This document shows positions 45,988-57,127 of a DNA stretch of 64,000 bases, piece after piece. The translations under genes and the position numbers were made by a program. The stretch covers positions 961,001-1,025,000 of the forward strand of contig LSRY02000031.1 of assembly GCA_001643675.2 (NCBI GenBank), written 5' to 3'. A model generated the notes under the pieces. The model was not told the DNA's origin and did no database searches. It saw only the letters and a list, made by a program, of their open reading frames with translations. Within the stretch, counting starts at the first letter, position 1. Each line of letters opens with the position of its first letter. Origin of the DNA: Monocercomonoides exilis. Taxonomy: Eukaryota > Preaxostyla > Oxymonadida > Polymastigidae.

Positions 45988-47060
45988 ATGAAAACAATTC
46001 CGAAGTCAACACTTTCGACAAGAACAAATCTTGTCTGGAATGAATTGAAAAGAGAAGTGGGAAAGGATACACAACAACTCGTACTGTATATGTTCACGAA
46101 TTTGAAAGAGGCCTCTTTTTGCATGAAAAAAGTTAAAAGACATATTAATAGGTTTTTTTTTTTTTTTTTAATTTTTTTTTTTATTTTTCAAGCAAAAATT
46201 CACAAAAATCACTTTTCATATAATGAAATTTAATATGTGTATTATTATGAACAATTAGCAACGGCAGATTCATTGACAAAAGATTTAGCCATTGTGCATT
46301 CACAATCTTTAAAGAATAACAAAACGATGCAGTGACAAGCTCTTTCAAAATTTTTTTCATTATCGGGATTGAATTCATATGGGTACGATGTGACTCAGGG
46401 GATGTTGAATCATGCTAAAAAATGTTTGAAATAAAGTTGCAATCAAATCAGCACACCAAGATAACCTTCTATTCCAGTTTGTTGATTAGGTTTGTTCCTT
46501 TTGTTTCTTTTTCGAGTGATTTTTTGTTTAGGACAAGGATTGAAAAATGAAGATTGGAAAAAAGGAAATGATTGGATGCTTTCCCATTCTTCTGAAGCAT
46601 CTTCGAGATTATCTGCAAAATACAAAACCTCCATTGAAGATAATGAAAATGCATTTTTGGATAAATCAACATAGAACGATTTAATCATTACAGAGACAAA
46701 GCAAAGACAGTGTCCAAATTCAAAAAAACCAAACAAAAATGAATCAGTGATAAAAGGAAAGCAGTCTGAAGTATCTGAAATCCAAAAAGCGCCTTCCATT
46801 TCAAATGAAACAATGAAAACAATTTGCTCCAAAAATGCTAATCGAAAAACAATAATTCCACTTGATTATATATCTTCTTTATCACGTTTAATTAAAAGAG
46901 GTGGTCGCACTTAAGCATAAGATTGTTTTACGAAAGATTCACCAGTTCGTGGCATTGATGTTCAAGAAAAAGTTGCAAATGAAGTTTTATCTCCTCAATT
47001 AATTGATCCAATGTCTTTATCGAAATGGTCTTATCAAAGGAATGCGCATGGCAAGGTATA
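45988..47060 (+). pseudogene. N-terminal half of a Sola-like transposase relic
   Basis: MKTIPKSTLSTRTNLVWNE opens an exon that ends near 46150 in a T-rich intron-like tract. It is followed by LTKDLAIVHSQSL and 'KFFSLSGLNSYGYDVTQGML', which aligns with ELNENGFSLSRGEYY of the 16020 gene, then KKGNDWMLSHSSEASS, aligning with VENWLMSHSSYSC. The order and the intron positions are those of the first three exons at 16020-16692. Stops and the absence of the catalytic part show it is dead, or cut by the element inserted from 47385. Confidence 0.55.
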
Positions 47061-47384
47061 TTGAATAACAACACAGAAAAATATGGAAAATTTTTTTTGA
47101 AAAGTTCCTTTTGTTTAATTTTCAAATTGAATAAAAATTTAACAAAAGGAACTTTTCAAAAAAAATTTGCCATATGAAAATAGAAATACTTCCACGAATT
47201 CGATTATTACAAATTGTCAAATCTCAAAAATTGCTTATTAATATTTTTTCAATTCGAACAATATGGCAAATGTCACATGTGGTGGACTAAATATTTTTTT
47301 GAATGAAGTGCATTATTTATTAAAAAAAATGTGTTAAAATGTAACATATAAGGTGAATAGATATGCGGAAATGTGTTAATAAAT

Positions 47385-47911
47385 GGGCCATTATTTTTGA
47401 AATCATATATGGGACAATATATTTGATTTCAGGCATTTTCATAGAAAAATCATGCAATTTTGATAAGCGTATTGTGCACAAAAATTCAATAAAAATGGGA
47501 ACATTTATTGACATTCGTGAAATGTTGAAAAACTTTTTGTTTTGATTTCTTCGATGCCTATTTGAGGATATGAAAATCAAATTTATTTCAAATTCTGAGA
47601 AAGTGAAATAAAGTTATAAATGAAGCAATTATTTTCTTGCTTTGTACAAAAACAGCTTGAAAGTCCGTATTTTCCCCTATATTATTTCGGGGAATTGATT
47701 TTAAAAGGATTGTTTGTCAATGTGAAGTGTTTTTGTATTCAGATGATAAAATTATCACAACTGTTTCTAAAACAAATACTATTTCCGAATCAAAGATCAA
47801 AATGAATGCAATATACCTTTTAACTAATCAATGTCCGTTGGTTAATATTCAAGAGAAATATTTGAACCGAAATTTTTGAATGAAAAAACATGCTTTCAGA
47901 AATAATCACCC
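47385..47911 (+). mobile_element. family M1 element split by a nested M2 element
   Basis: The M1 left end GGGCCATTATTTTTGAAATC lies at 47385. The M1 sequence resumes after 47682 with TTAAAAGGATTGTTTGTCAA and ends ...TTCAGAAATAATCACCC at 47911. The outer duplication AAAT is perfect (47381-47384, 47912-47915). Confidence 0.82.
47411..47678 (+). mobile_element. family M2 element nested in M1
   Basis: It opens GGGACAATATATTTGATTTC and closes ...GTCCGTATTTTCCCCT, 268 bp. ATAT duplications lie at 47407-47410 and 47679-47682. It is younger than the M1 host element. Confidence 0.82.
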
Positions 47912-48090
47912 AAATAAAAATAATAATGGAAATTTTTTTGAATTTATGGGATATGATCATTATTTTTTTTGTTTGATCGAAACTTCAAATGAATCCAAAA
48001 GAAGTTCATTAGCTACTGAAGACATTTCAAAACGAAAATAAAGCCTGGCTATGGATATTTAGAACAATACTGAAAATAAAATCACCTTGA

Positions 48091-49001
48091 TGCCGGAGAT
48101 ACAGAACTCCAATGAATTTTATCGGAGAGAAAACAGGGAAGAAGTATTGGAGATGCAAAAAAAAAAGAAGGGTGAAACGTTCATTATTTCATGGAAGGCA
48201 GTTTCACAAAATGGACATCAAAATTTTTAAAGTGTTGATGATAATCCTTTTTTTTTGGATTGGAATGTCCATCAAACATGGAAGTCTTCTGCTAAATTCT
48301 CACAGGCACTCAGTTTGTTTTTTGGTTCAGCGCATGTAAATATTCTTGTCCACTGAACCTAATAAGAGAGCCTGTTCAACTTGGAGGTGAAGGCAAGACA
48401 GTAGAAATAGATGAATGCTTATTACGTCGAAGAAAATATTGAAGAGGAAGATACAAGAGGCAACAATGGATTTTTGGAGCAATCGAAAGAAGAGAGGGTC
48501 TGCAGATTGGTAAAAAATGTTATGGATCGTCAAAGATCGTACAAGAAACTCCTTGTTGCCAGTTACAAAACAGCACATATTGCCTGGAACGACTGTAATG
48601 AGTGATTCTTGGAGAGCATATGCAACATTAGCAAAAGAAGGCTATATTCATAAAATTGTTGTACACGTTCGACATTATGTGGATCCTGCAACTGGAGCAT
48701 GGACAAACACTGTCGAAGGGATGCGGCATCATTTCAGAGAGTTTCTACCAGTTTCCGGAATGAGAGATGCATTCATTCAAGACTTCATTTCTTCATTCAT
48801 TGTCGAAAACTGCTTCAATTTGACCTTTTCTGAATGTTGAGTTTTTTTTACAAAAAACATGAAGAAATTGATGAAGACGATGATTATGAAGAAAATAATG
48901 AGGAACATAATTTGCAAGATATTGATGTCATTATTGAGAACAACTCTGAAAATGATCCTCTTTCGAGTTCTGATGAATTTGGAGCAGGTGATAGAGCATG
49001 A
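48091..49001 (+). pseudogene. Merlin (IS1595-like) transposase relic c
   Basis: It starts near ATG 48091 (MPEIQNSNEFY) and shifts frame several times. Recognisable parts are KKYWRCKKKR; 'GGEGKTVEIDECLLRRRKY' with QQWIFGAIERREG (about 48385-48500), carrying the first Asp; VMSDSWRAYATLAKEGYIHK (about 48597) with the second; and 'HYVDPATGAWTNTVEGMRHH' (about 48675) with the Glu. An acidic tail 'EEIDEDDDYEENNEEHNLQD' leads to 'ENDPLSSSDEFGAGDRA' and a stop at 49001. The closing SSxxFGAGD is shared with relic a. It is inactive through frameshifts and stops. Confidence 0.8.
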
Positions 49002-49368
49002 GGTTCAGAAAATTCAATATATATATATATATATAAATCTTATTAATAAAATTTTTTTTGATTTCAACAACTTTCCGCACACATTTTACAAGTATTAATT
49101 ACTTATTAATTTTCTTTTTTATTCATAATTAATAATTATGTGAAAAATACTGTTGGTCCAAAAAAGGTGACATCTACCAACAATGTCCACATTATAATTA
49201 TCCACTTGATCAACCACATCATCATCCACAATCAGCCAATACTCAAAGCATTCAAAAAACTCAATCATTTCTCTCATTATTAAAAAGTTCTTCTGATTAG
49301 ATAAACATTGCAAAAACTTTTTTATGAAAATGAAAGAATAATTCATTTGCTAAAATTGTCAAAATGGA

Positions 49369-50604
49369 TTGAATTACATATCCCCATTGTTTGTCAAACA
49401 CATTATAAACAATATAAAAAAAGAATTATCATTGAAGCAAGATCGTTTCCTAAAGCATTGCATTTCTAACAATGTTCCAATAATTCCAATGGGGTTGAAG
49501 AATTTGGATTGCACATGTTATCTGGCTTCTTTATTGCAATGTTTTTCTTCTGCTCTTCGATATAGTCCATCATTAATTCAAGGCCATGAAAATGAAGATC
49601 ATTAAGAAACACAGATAGTGAATGTTAGCAGGCCTCTTTCCATTTATAATAATAATGTTTCATCATGGAAACAGCTTCTGATTGATTTGTGGGATGCCTT
49701 TTTTCAACGTGGAGAAAATCAACAGCAATACGTTATTGAGGCATGTTCTAGCTTTGTCGAATTGATAATAAATGGAAATATTTCCAAACGAGGATTATCA
49801 CTCATAGGCTTCCTGATGCATGCGTTGTACCAAATCCTAACACTTCTGTCGTGTTCAGAAAGCAATTCCTCAAATATCATTATTAATGAAAATTCAGTGT
49901 TTCAAGGATTGAAAAAAGAATTATCAGAAGAGAAAAAGACTTCGAGAAATAAATTCTATTGTGAGAAGTGTGTCAAATCAACTGTTGCAACTCGATGTTT
50001 GGAAATAAAGTCGAAACCCATTCTGTTGGCATTTGCCAATGTTGGAATATCACTCTCTATGTAAATACCACAATTTCACTTGTCATTTGACATTAATAAA
50101 TGTGGAAACTGCATCATTTACTCTAATTCTTCAGATTTTGATCAGAAACAACCATGTGACAAAGAAACACCAAATGCATATAACCTTGTGGGAAAAATTC
50201 AACACAAACAAATCACACTTTCAATTGGGCATTATGTTTCTTTTATCTATAGGGATATGATTGAAAGAAACACATAGTGTTTTTGCAATGATGGAATTGT
50301 TGAATTCATTGATGAAATGAAAATTCAACAAGTATAAAAACATAAATTGGAATTGAAATTTATTCCTTTACAAACTTTTTTTATGCAAGAGAAGAAAGCA
50401 TCATTAAAAAGAAAAAAAAGGAAATTGGTGGATGTCAGTCAAATCCATTCAGCATATCTTTTTCGAAGGAAAAGCTCTAAAGAGCAAACGAAAGAGCAAA
50501 CGAAAGAGCAAACAATAGTATTTATGATTTTGATAAGAAATTTCTTCTTCTTCTTTGTTAAAGAAAAATTTTCATTCAAAAACATTAATGATCTTTTCTC
50601 CTGA
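49369..50604 (+). pseudogene. USP-type deubiquitinase relic
   Basis: One frame of 412 codons without any frameshift, interrupted by four in-frame stops, all TAA/TAG (about 49603, 50062, 50275, 50335). It contains the USP Cys box 'MGLKNLDCTCYLASLLQCFS' (catalytic Cys in TCY), the finger-like motif FYCEKCVKSTVATRCLEIKS, and the His box 'YNLVGKIQHKQITLSIGHYV' followed by SFIYRD. Catalytic Cys and His are both present. The UCH/C19 family removes ubiquitin from proteins. Beyond the domain follow a Lys-rich segment and KEQT repeats coded by a 12-bp tandem repeat. It may belong to a transposon, because a second USP relic at 57128 lies next to transposase sequence. Confidence 0.72.
50481..50513 (+). 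repeat. 12-bp tandem repeat coding KEQT
   Basis: AGAGCAAACGAA is repeated nearly three times in the linker after the USP domain. The unit length keeps the frame, as in the TSSQ repeat at 16869. Confidence 0.85.
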
Positions 50605-50870
50605 TAGGAAACGATTGATTTTTGAACCAAAAAATCAATTGTTTAAACAATTCTCTCTGGAAACAGGGATCAAAATTTACCTGTTTAACTTATTCAAACT
50701 GACAACTAGGCCTTTGCGACATGGAAAAATTATTGGATAATTATCTGTCGAATGGACAAACCAATGTCGAGAACTTTTTTTTCATAAAAGAATCTGAGAT
50801 TCACAATGTGTTTAATCCATTTGAAAATTGTTTTTGCATCCAAATATTTATCAAACTGAAAAAATCGATA
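50580..50870 (+). pseudogene. possible Ulp1-like protease fragment
   Basis: After an apparent short intron (about 50518-50564), frames read 'LETGIKIYLFNLFKLTTRPL', then, with a frame change, 'DNYLSNGQTNVENFFFIKES'. The sequence order hydrophobic-x-LxxL ... DxYLS ... hydrophobic-FF recalls the N-terminal part of Ulp1/SENP cysteine proteases. No catalytic His-Asp-Cys part is found, so this is a guess. Confidence 0.22.
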
Positions 50871-51382
50871 AAAAGACATTTTTGCATAAACGAAAAATAA
50901 AGTGTAATATTTTTGATAATTCTATTTTAATGAAACAAAAATCAAGAAAGCAAAAAATCAAAATTGCAAAATTTTGAGAATAATTCTTATTTTTTTATTT
51001 TGAAAATGAAATGCAAACATACATATGTTGCAAACGACCAAAAAATAAAAATTAATTGAAAAGAAAATATATCAGATAAATCCAAGAAAATATTCGGTTC
51101 AAAAACTAACAGCATAGTTTGAAATAATATATTTTGAATCTATGCTGTTAGAATTTGTTTTCAACTGCCTGTTCCATTATTTGTTAATCTTTCAGTGATC
51201 TTTATTTATCACTGTCAATGGACTACAGCAAGCTTCCTATTATATAATTGAAAAAGCTCATTTCAAATACAAATGAAAGTTGATGAGCAAAAGCAAAAAT
51301 TAATTATTAAACATTTCTTTTATATAAGGAATAAGAAGAAGATGGAGCGAGTGAGAAAGGCTGATTCTTTTGTGTTAAAATT
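50871..51382. other. AT-rich spacer with a hairpin
   Basis: No gene is seen. Perfect 12-bp inverted arms CTAACAGCATAG / CTATGCTGTTAG at 51106-51117 and 51140-51151 are separated by 22 bases. Confidence 0.55.
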
Positions 51383-51637
51383 GGGTGATTATTTTTGAAA
51401 TCATATTTTTTCATTCAAAATTTTCGGTTCAAGGATTTCCTTTGAACAAAAATACATGATCACTGAAGAGTGAAAACACTCAAAAGAAACATTTGAATAT
51501 TGATTTCAGCTGATTCACTTAAGAATTATACAGTTGTGAAAAATAAAGCATTTGAATTCAAAAGCTCTTTTCAATGACAAGCAAATTATTATCAATCTGC
51601 AACCCGAAAAAAGTTATGATTTCAATAATAATCACCC
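51383..51637 (-). mobile_element. miniature inverted-repeat element, family M1
   Basis: A 255-bp element from GGGTGATTATTTTTGAAATC to ...TTTCAATAATAATCACCC. Perfect AATT duplications lie at 51379-51382 and 51638-51641. It is the best-preserved M1 copy and can serve as the reference for the family. Confidence 0.9.
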
Positions 51638-51939
51638 AATTACAGAATTGTATGGAAGCGAAGTTTGAGAAGATTGCGAAATAAACACAGGACATTGAAG
51701 AGGAGGACACGAAGGAGGAATCGATGTTGAGTGATGAGTGGGAGTGGCTGGTAATGGAAAGATCACCTTATTGGCTATTATTAAGTTCATTTGCTATTTG
51801 TCGTGTGTTTTTCGTGATGAGACGAAGAATAAGATCATCGTGCGTTGCAGAAGGGGCTGTTATCAGATGAAGAGTTGACTGAAAATCAAAATGAGATTGA
51901 AGCAAATATGGGGTTATAGAAAATTCACTATTTGAAGAA

Positions 51940-53128
51940 GCTTCATTGAACTTTCTGAGCTTTCTTTGTTTTTCTCCTCATTTCATTCCAGTTCTCTTTC
52001 TCTTTCTCTCTCCCTCTCCCTCTCAATTTCTCTCTCTTTCTCTTTCTCTCTCTCTCTCTCCTTCTCCCTCTGCATTTCGTCCTCAGCTCTCTTCTGCGCA
52101 TCCGCCAGCACCCGAAAGTACTGCACATCTGCAAACTCGTATGCCACCTCAAACTCTGCCATCGCCTTCAATGAAGCAACTGTCAACTCCAGCGCCTCCA
52201 ACTGCTCCTCATTCAGCAACCGCTGAAGCCCCTTTTCCTCGTTCTTCGCTGCTTCTTTCTTCTGCTTGTCGCGAATCTCAGCAAACTTCTTCTCGTCTTG
52301 CAGCCTTTCCGCTTCTTCTTCTTTCTGTTCAAATTGAATTAGGCTCAACTCAATTTCTTCCTCCTTCTTCTTTTCTGCAAGCATCTTCTTCTCCTTCTTC
52401 TGCTCCTGCCTTTCTTGATCTGCCATTTTCTTTTCCTCATCTCTCAGAATCTACACATTCGAAATGTTTTTTTCCCTTCCTTTTCCAGCTCCAATCATCT
52501 CTGTTGCCATCACTCTTCAAACTTTTGTTGCTAGAACAGAAATTGATGGATATTGTTTGGCTATTTGTGAATTTGTTTCGCTCAATGGCAAAGACTTTCC
52601 ATAAGTCGATAATGAACTGAAAAGAGATTGGTTCATTATATATTGTGCATATTGTGAATGTGATGCAGATAATATAGATGGAGAAAGTGTTTGCGCGGAA
52701 GAAATAGAAGAAAAACGTGATGGTGGGTTCATCCTAGGAGTAATATTGTTTGAAGATGAAGCTTTTGAATCAGGTTGAAATTTTTTTTGCTGAAACTGTT
52801 TCTGTTTCAGTTGTTGTTGTTGAAGCAATTGCAGGTTTTGGAGTTAGTTTTGAATCACGAAGGAGCACATTTTGTTATTGCAGCTTCAAAAAAGAAAAGA
52901 AATTGGGGCTGAACAAAGCAACGTTCTGGGATGTATTTGAGGCGATTGAGGAGAGAGAAGTGGGAGAAGGAATATGGATGGAAGGAGAAGTGGAAGGAAA
53001 AAAATAAAAGGAAAAAGAAGTTGAAGGAGAATAAGTTGGTCTGGAAAGAAAGGAAGAGGAGATGTTGGAAAGAGGCGAAGGAGAAGAGATTGTTAGAGGC
53101 GGTTGCAAAGGAAAAGAATGAATTGTGA
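51940..53128 (-). pseudogene. Ser/Gln-rich plus coiled-coil gene remnant
   Basis: Three minus-strand pieces in order: a Ser/Pro-rich segment (53108-52875); a Gln/Ser-rich segment (52828-52517) with 'MLQQQQLKQKQFQQKKFQ' and 'SISSAQTLSPSILSASHSQY'; and a long coiled coil (52426-51983) with 'SLIQFEQKEEEAERLQDEKK', 'QLEALELTVASLKAMAEFEV', ending in an Arg/Glu repeat. Frame changes separate the pieces; they may be exons or decay. The GC content is above the surroundings. Cytoskeletal or scaffold proteins look like this, but no family is recognised. Confidence 0.42.
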
Positions 53129-54110
53129 AAAGAACAAAAAAATCACATTAATGATTTCATAACAAATTGTTATTCTCCATTTTTTACTTTTGTTTTTAAT
53201 ATTAATTTAGCTTTTTTCTTCAAAATCTTGATGGCTTCTTATTCTTTCTCTAATTATTTGAATAACAACTTTCTGTGTTTTATCATGTTTTTGTAACCTC
53301 ATTTTTTTTTCCAGTTTGAATGAATTATTTTTTCAAAGCAGGAAGGTGTAATGATTACGCACAAATTTTTGTTGTTAATTTCAAATCAATATCATCAGCA
53401 TTGACAATTCCATCAAACTTCTTTTATTATTCATCGTATTAAATTATAAAAACAATGATATTTGCAAAACCTCTTTCTTGTATTCACCTGCATTTTACAC
53501 AAATTTGAAGTTAATAAACAAAACTTAAAAATCAATTATTATTATGCAATGCTTTCTAAATTTTAAATATGAATAATGACGTTTATAACATCAATATCTG
53601 AAAGCAGTTGCTGCGAATAACAATATGAGGTTTTGGACTAAAAATATTATTTGCCAGATAGACAAGACTCTCCTTCACTTATCAAATTATTCACTTTTAC
53701 AAGTTAAAAAGATATTTTTGAAAAAAAAGTTACAAAAGTCTATTTCTGAAATAAAGAAATGTTTTTAAAAATGTTTTTCTATTCAACAGATTGATCTTTT
53801 CGACAGATTGATCTTTTGACAGACTGATCTTTGTCATTCGACTGATCTCGACAAAGATCTGTCGACAAACCATTTGAAATGCATTTTTGGTTATTTATCT
53901 GAAAAATTTTATAAGTCAAAAAAAGTTGTTAACTATCAGATGAAATGAGAAAATTATTTCTATTCATCAAAAAATCAATAGAAATAGAGTTATATTGAAA
54001 TATCTTCAAAAATAGCAAATAAAAAAGTTTTGAATCTGTCTTGTCGGTAGACATGTTGAGGTACTTTGTGAAAAGTCGGTCTGTATTAAAGGCCTAGATT
54101 AGACTATTTT
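53129..54110. other. spacer with palindromic short repeats
   Basis: No gene is seen. At 53784-53876 the motif GACAGATTGATCTTTT recurs about four times with decay and ends in an inverted version, GACAAAGATCTGTCGAC, so the tract can fold on itself. Confidence 0.55.
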
Positions 54111-54139
54111 TAAAAAATAGCAAAAAAATAAGAAAAAAA

Positions 54140-54632
54140 GAGTGCATATCACCAAAGAGGAGAAAAAGGAATTTCATTATCTCCTTCTTCACAAAAGAAT
54201 ATCTGATTGGCAACATGAACACCTTAACAACAGCATTGCAACCTTGAAAAATGATGAAGTCATTTAAATTAATGACTTCAAAGAAAGGTGGAAATTGCCT
54301 TATAAAAAAAATTCAGTTGCAACAAGAATATTATCTCCACATTTAGGTTTCTCAGTTAACTGTAATTACACTTCATAACATAAACACAAAGATAAAAAAG
54401 AAAACTTACAATTTTATTTAATCCTGCTTATCAACAAATTCCAAATGTGTAATTGTTTGTTTGAAGTCTGTATTCTAAAGATCTGCTTTCAAAAATACGA
54501 AATCTTTCAAATCTTTTGTGACACAGGACCTCATTATAGTAATCGTTATGTTCTTCATTTCATTCTATCTCAACATTCAAAATTATTTTCCAAAAAGAAG
54601 TGTCAACTAAATTTTTTTTTTGTGAACATTGG
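54140..54632 (+). pseudogene. central part of a Sola-like transposase relic
   Basis: Frames collinear with 17240-17720 of the first copy: 'HITKEEKKEFHYLLLHKR', INDFKERWKLPYKKNS (first Asp), FQIFCDTGPHYSNRYVLHF (second Asp) and KKKCQLNFF, then a piece readable as FCEH. A family M1 element begins exactly where the HGK motif should continue, so the 3' part is lost. Stops are present throughout. Confidence 0.62.
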
Positions 54633-54885
54633 TGATTGTTTTCGAAATCATAACTTTTTTCGTTGTGTATGTTTTTCAAATGTTGTTTGTTAAAGGGAAG
54701 AGATTTTGAATTCAAATGCAAAAACTATCATAACTGTTAAAAAACCAAGTTCTAAAGTTGATATAAAGAAGAAGATATCTTTCATAAGTGTTTTCACTTT
54801 TCAGTGTTCTTTTGTTGATGCTCAAGTGAAAATTTCGAACCGAAATTTTTGAACGAAAAAATATAATTTCAAAAATTATCTTCCA
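54631..54885 (+). mobile_element. degraded family M1 element inside transposase relic
   Basis: It starts GGTGATTGTTTTCGAAATCA and ends near ...TTTCAAAAATTATCTTCC. The interior aligns with the 7604 copy (GTTGTTTGTTAAAGGGAAGA). The flanks do not give a clean duplication. Confidence 0.7.
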
Positions 54886-54906
54886 TTTGCTTATAACTGC
54901 ATTTAC

Positions 54907-55440
54907 GTGGTAACTTTTATTCCTTACAGTTCGCACATCACACGACCTCTTGATCGTGGTGTGTTTGCAGTCTTCAAGAAATGCTTCAACTCTCTATTCT
55001 CTGTGCCTCCGGATTCTTTCATTTCTCTCCGATGTGAGGTCATAAGAAACGTTCTTCTCCAAGCCCTTCTGACGGCATTGCTTTCTGAAACTGCAATTTC
55101 TTCGTCCAAAAAAAGCCGCGTGCTTTCAAACAAGTGGCATTCAATTTTATCTGCCCTGTCAAAGAAAATTTCAGATACACTGAAATAGATAATACACATG
55201 TTTGATTTTTTTGGAAGAATTATTACTGAACAACAATTTTTTGAAGAATGGAAAAAAGAAAAGAAAATATCTGAAAAATTAAAAAAATCTTTTTCCAGCT
55301 GAAATGCTCAAAAAAAGGATTTCACTCATTCAACATTTCGAATGATAATGTTTTGGACGTTGAATCAAAGAACATAAATTCTAGAAAAAAAAATGTGAAG
55401 AGAAAACTTGAAATTATGCAAATTTTTGATTGTGTTAATT
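54907..55440 (+). pseudogene. pogo-like transposase 3' fragment
   Basis: VTFIPYSSHITRPLDRGVF and AVFKKCFNSLF match the third catalytic motif of the intact pogo protein (FVPHSTHLCQPLDRGVF). The fragment continues through 'IRNVLLQALLTALLSETAIS' and, after a frame change, IGRIITEQQFFEEWKKEK, matching NFYGKVITDENLLEKWENH. The 5' part with the first two Asp motifs is missing. Confidence 0.75.
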
Positions 55441-55494
55441 TTTATTTAAAAAACATGATAACGAAATATATATGAATAATAATAGTTGAGGTTT

Positions 55495-56645
55495 ATAAAT
55501 CACCCTCAAAACTTTTTTCGGATGAATCAACATCTCGCAAAAGTGAAAAGAACGCCGACATCTGGAATTTCGTTGATGAAAAATCCATGGATCAAGTTAT
55601 CAAAACGCTCAAGTTCATGTTCCTTAACACAAAGAAAAATTTCTTTTCACAAAGATTCAGAAAATATATGATGGTTCATAATTGTTTTTTCATTTATTCA
55701 AATAATAACTCCTTTTCCTATTTATGGGAACTTCAGAAAAATGCAATGCATTTTGTCAAGAATGAGAAGCATTAACAATTTGGAAGACAATAAACAGCTC
55801 AAAGTTTGTCTATTGAAAACAATTTGTCACAAATTCAGCATCAATCTGTTGCAGAATCTTTATTTTTTCACACTTATTAGGCAATACAAAGAATGCCAAA
55901 CAGTGCTCTTCTAATTAAATAAATGATGTTTCTGAATGGAAAAAACTATCCTCAAGTTATTCAAAGCCAACTTTTTCAGAATTTGATGCAATTCATTTTA
56001 TTATTTCAATCATTAACTTATTCAAATGTGTTGTTTAAAATTTCATCACAAAAATGAACTCTTGTAAAAAAAAAAATTCATCATAAAATACTCCTCAAAA
56101 TCCTCTGTATGTTCGAGATTCGCAAGTGATTTTCCATCGAAAGTGTGTATTTAGAAGAATAGAAAAAATACACTTTCAGTCTTTAATATATTTATTGAAT
56201 AAATCAGAGGAAAAATTGATTGAAACCTATGATGTTGATCTCGAAATCTTTAATTGAAATGAATTGTCTGAACAAGATAATGATCCGTGATGAGAATATT
56301 TTTGTTCATATCGAATAGAATCGCAAAGAGTTTCAAATTCATCTTTGGAGAAAAACATTTATATGCAAATAGAAGATAAATACGACAACGATCTGTTTTT
56401 GGAGATGGATCCAATAAATGAAATAAATACATTGAATTGCTCGTCACATCGCATTAGCAAAGTATGAATTCAGGAATCTCATGGAATAGATTAGTCAGAT
56501 TATTTTTGCTAATGTCAGATATCGGAATTGAAATAGAACTACCATCAAAAGTGTTTGACAAGACAGAAAGCGAACTATCACTCAATAGTGAAGTGATAAC
56601 AGTATCAACAGAGAATGAAAACGTTGTTGATATTGTTGAAACCTA
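55495..56645 (+). pseudogene. long relic frame of unknown family
   Basis: One plus-strand frame stays aligned for about 1.1 kb with roughly ten stops but no clear frameshift: 'NADIWNFVDEKSMDQVIKTL', 'SYLWELQKNAMHFVKNEKH', 'RESQ'-free middle parts, then 'NIYMQIEDKYDNDLFLEMDP'. It may be the upstream portion of the element whose USP and transposase parts follow from 57128. I cannot assign a domain. Confidence 0.3.
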
Positions 56646-57127
56646 ATCATCTCTTCATTTTTGTCTATTATCGCTTTTGAAAGAACTTTGAAAAAATTAC
56701 TGTTTTGTGTTTTTGGTTCGACTTTTTCGAACAACTCATTATCGATTATGTGAACTGAAAATGAAAGTTGTAAATATCACCCAAAGGTTAATAAATCTTC
56801 TTTCTTTCTTTTTATAAATGAACATTGAATTGGTATTGACCAGAACATTCCTGATCAACATAAGCAAACGAAACAAATCTTGAGTTTTTGGTTCAAAAAA
56901 CACCACACATTAATTGTGTTATTCTTTCAATAAAGTCGCAAATGTTTGATTTCATTATCATTGAAATGATTTATTTTTCCAAGAATTCTTGTAACCGATT
57001 TGTTTGATTTGACGAGAAAGAAAATTTTTTATTTTTGAAATAATTCGCAGTTTTTATTTGTTTGAGTGTGATATTTTACAGTTTACGAACAAGAATTATC
57101 ATTAAACATTAAATTTTAATTAACCAA

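Noticed and set aside
45988..50604. A Maverick/Polinton-type giant element spanning transposase, protease and other genes
   Set aside because: No DNA polymerase B, integrase, packaging ATPase or capsid sequence was found; the pieces belong to separate DNA-transposon families.
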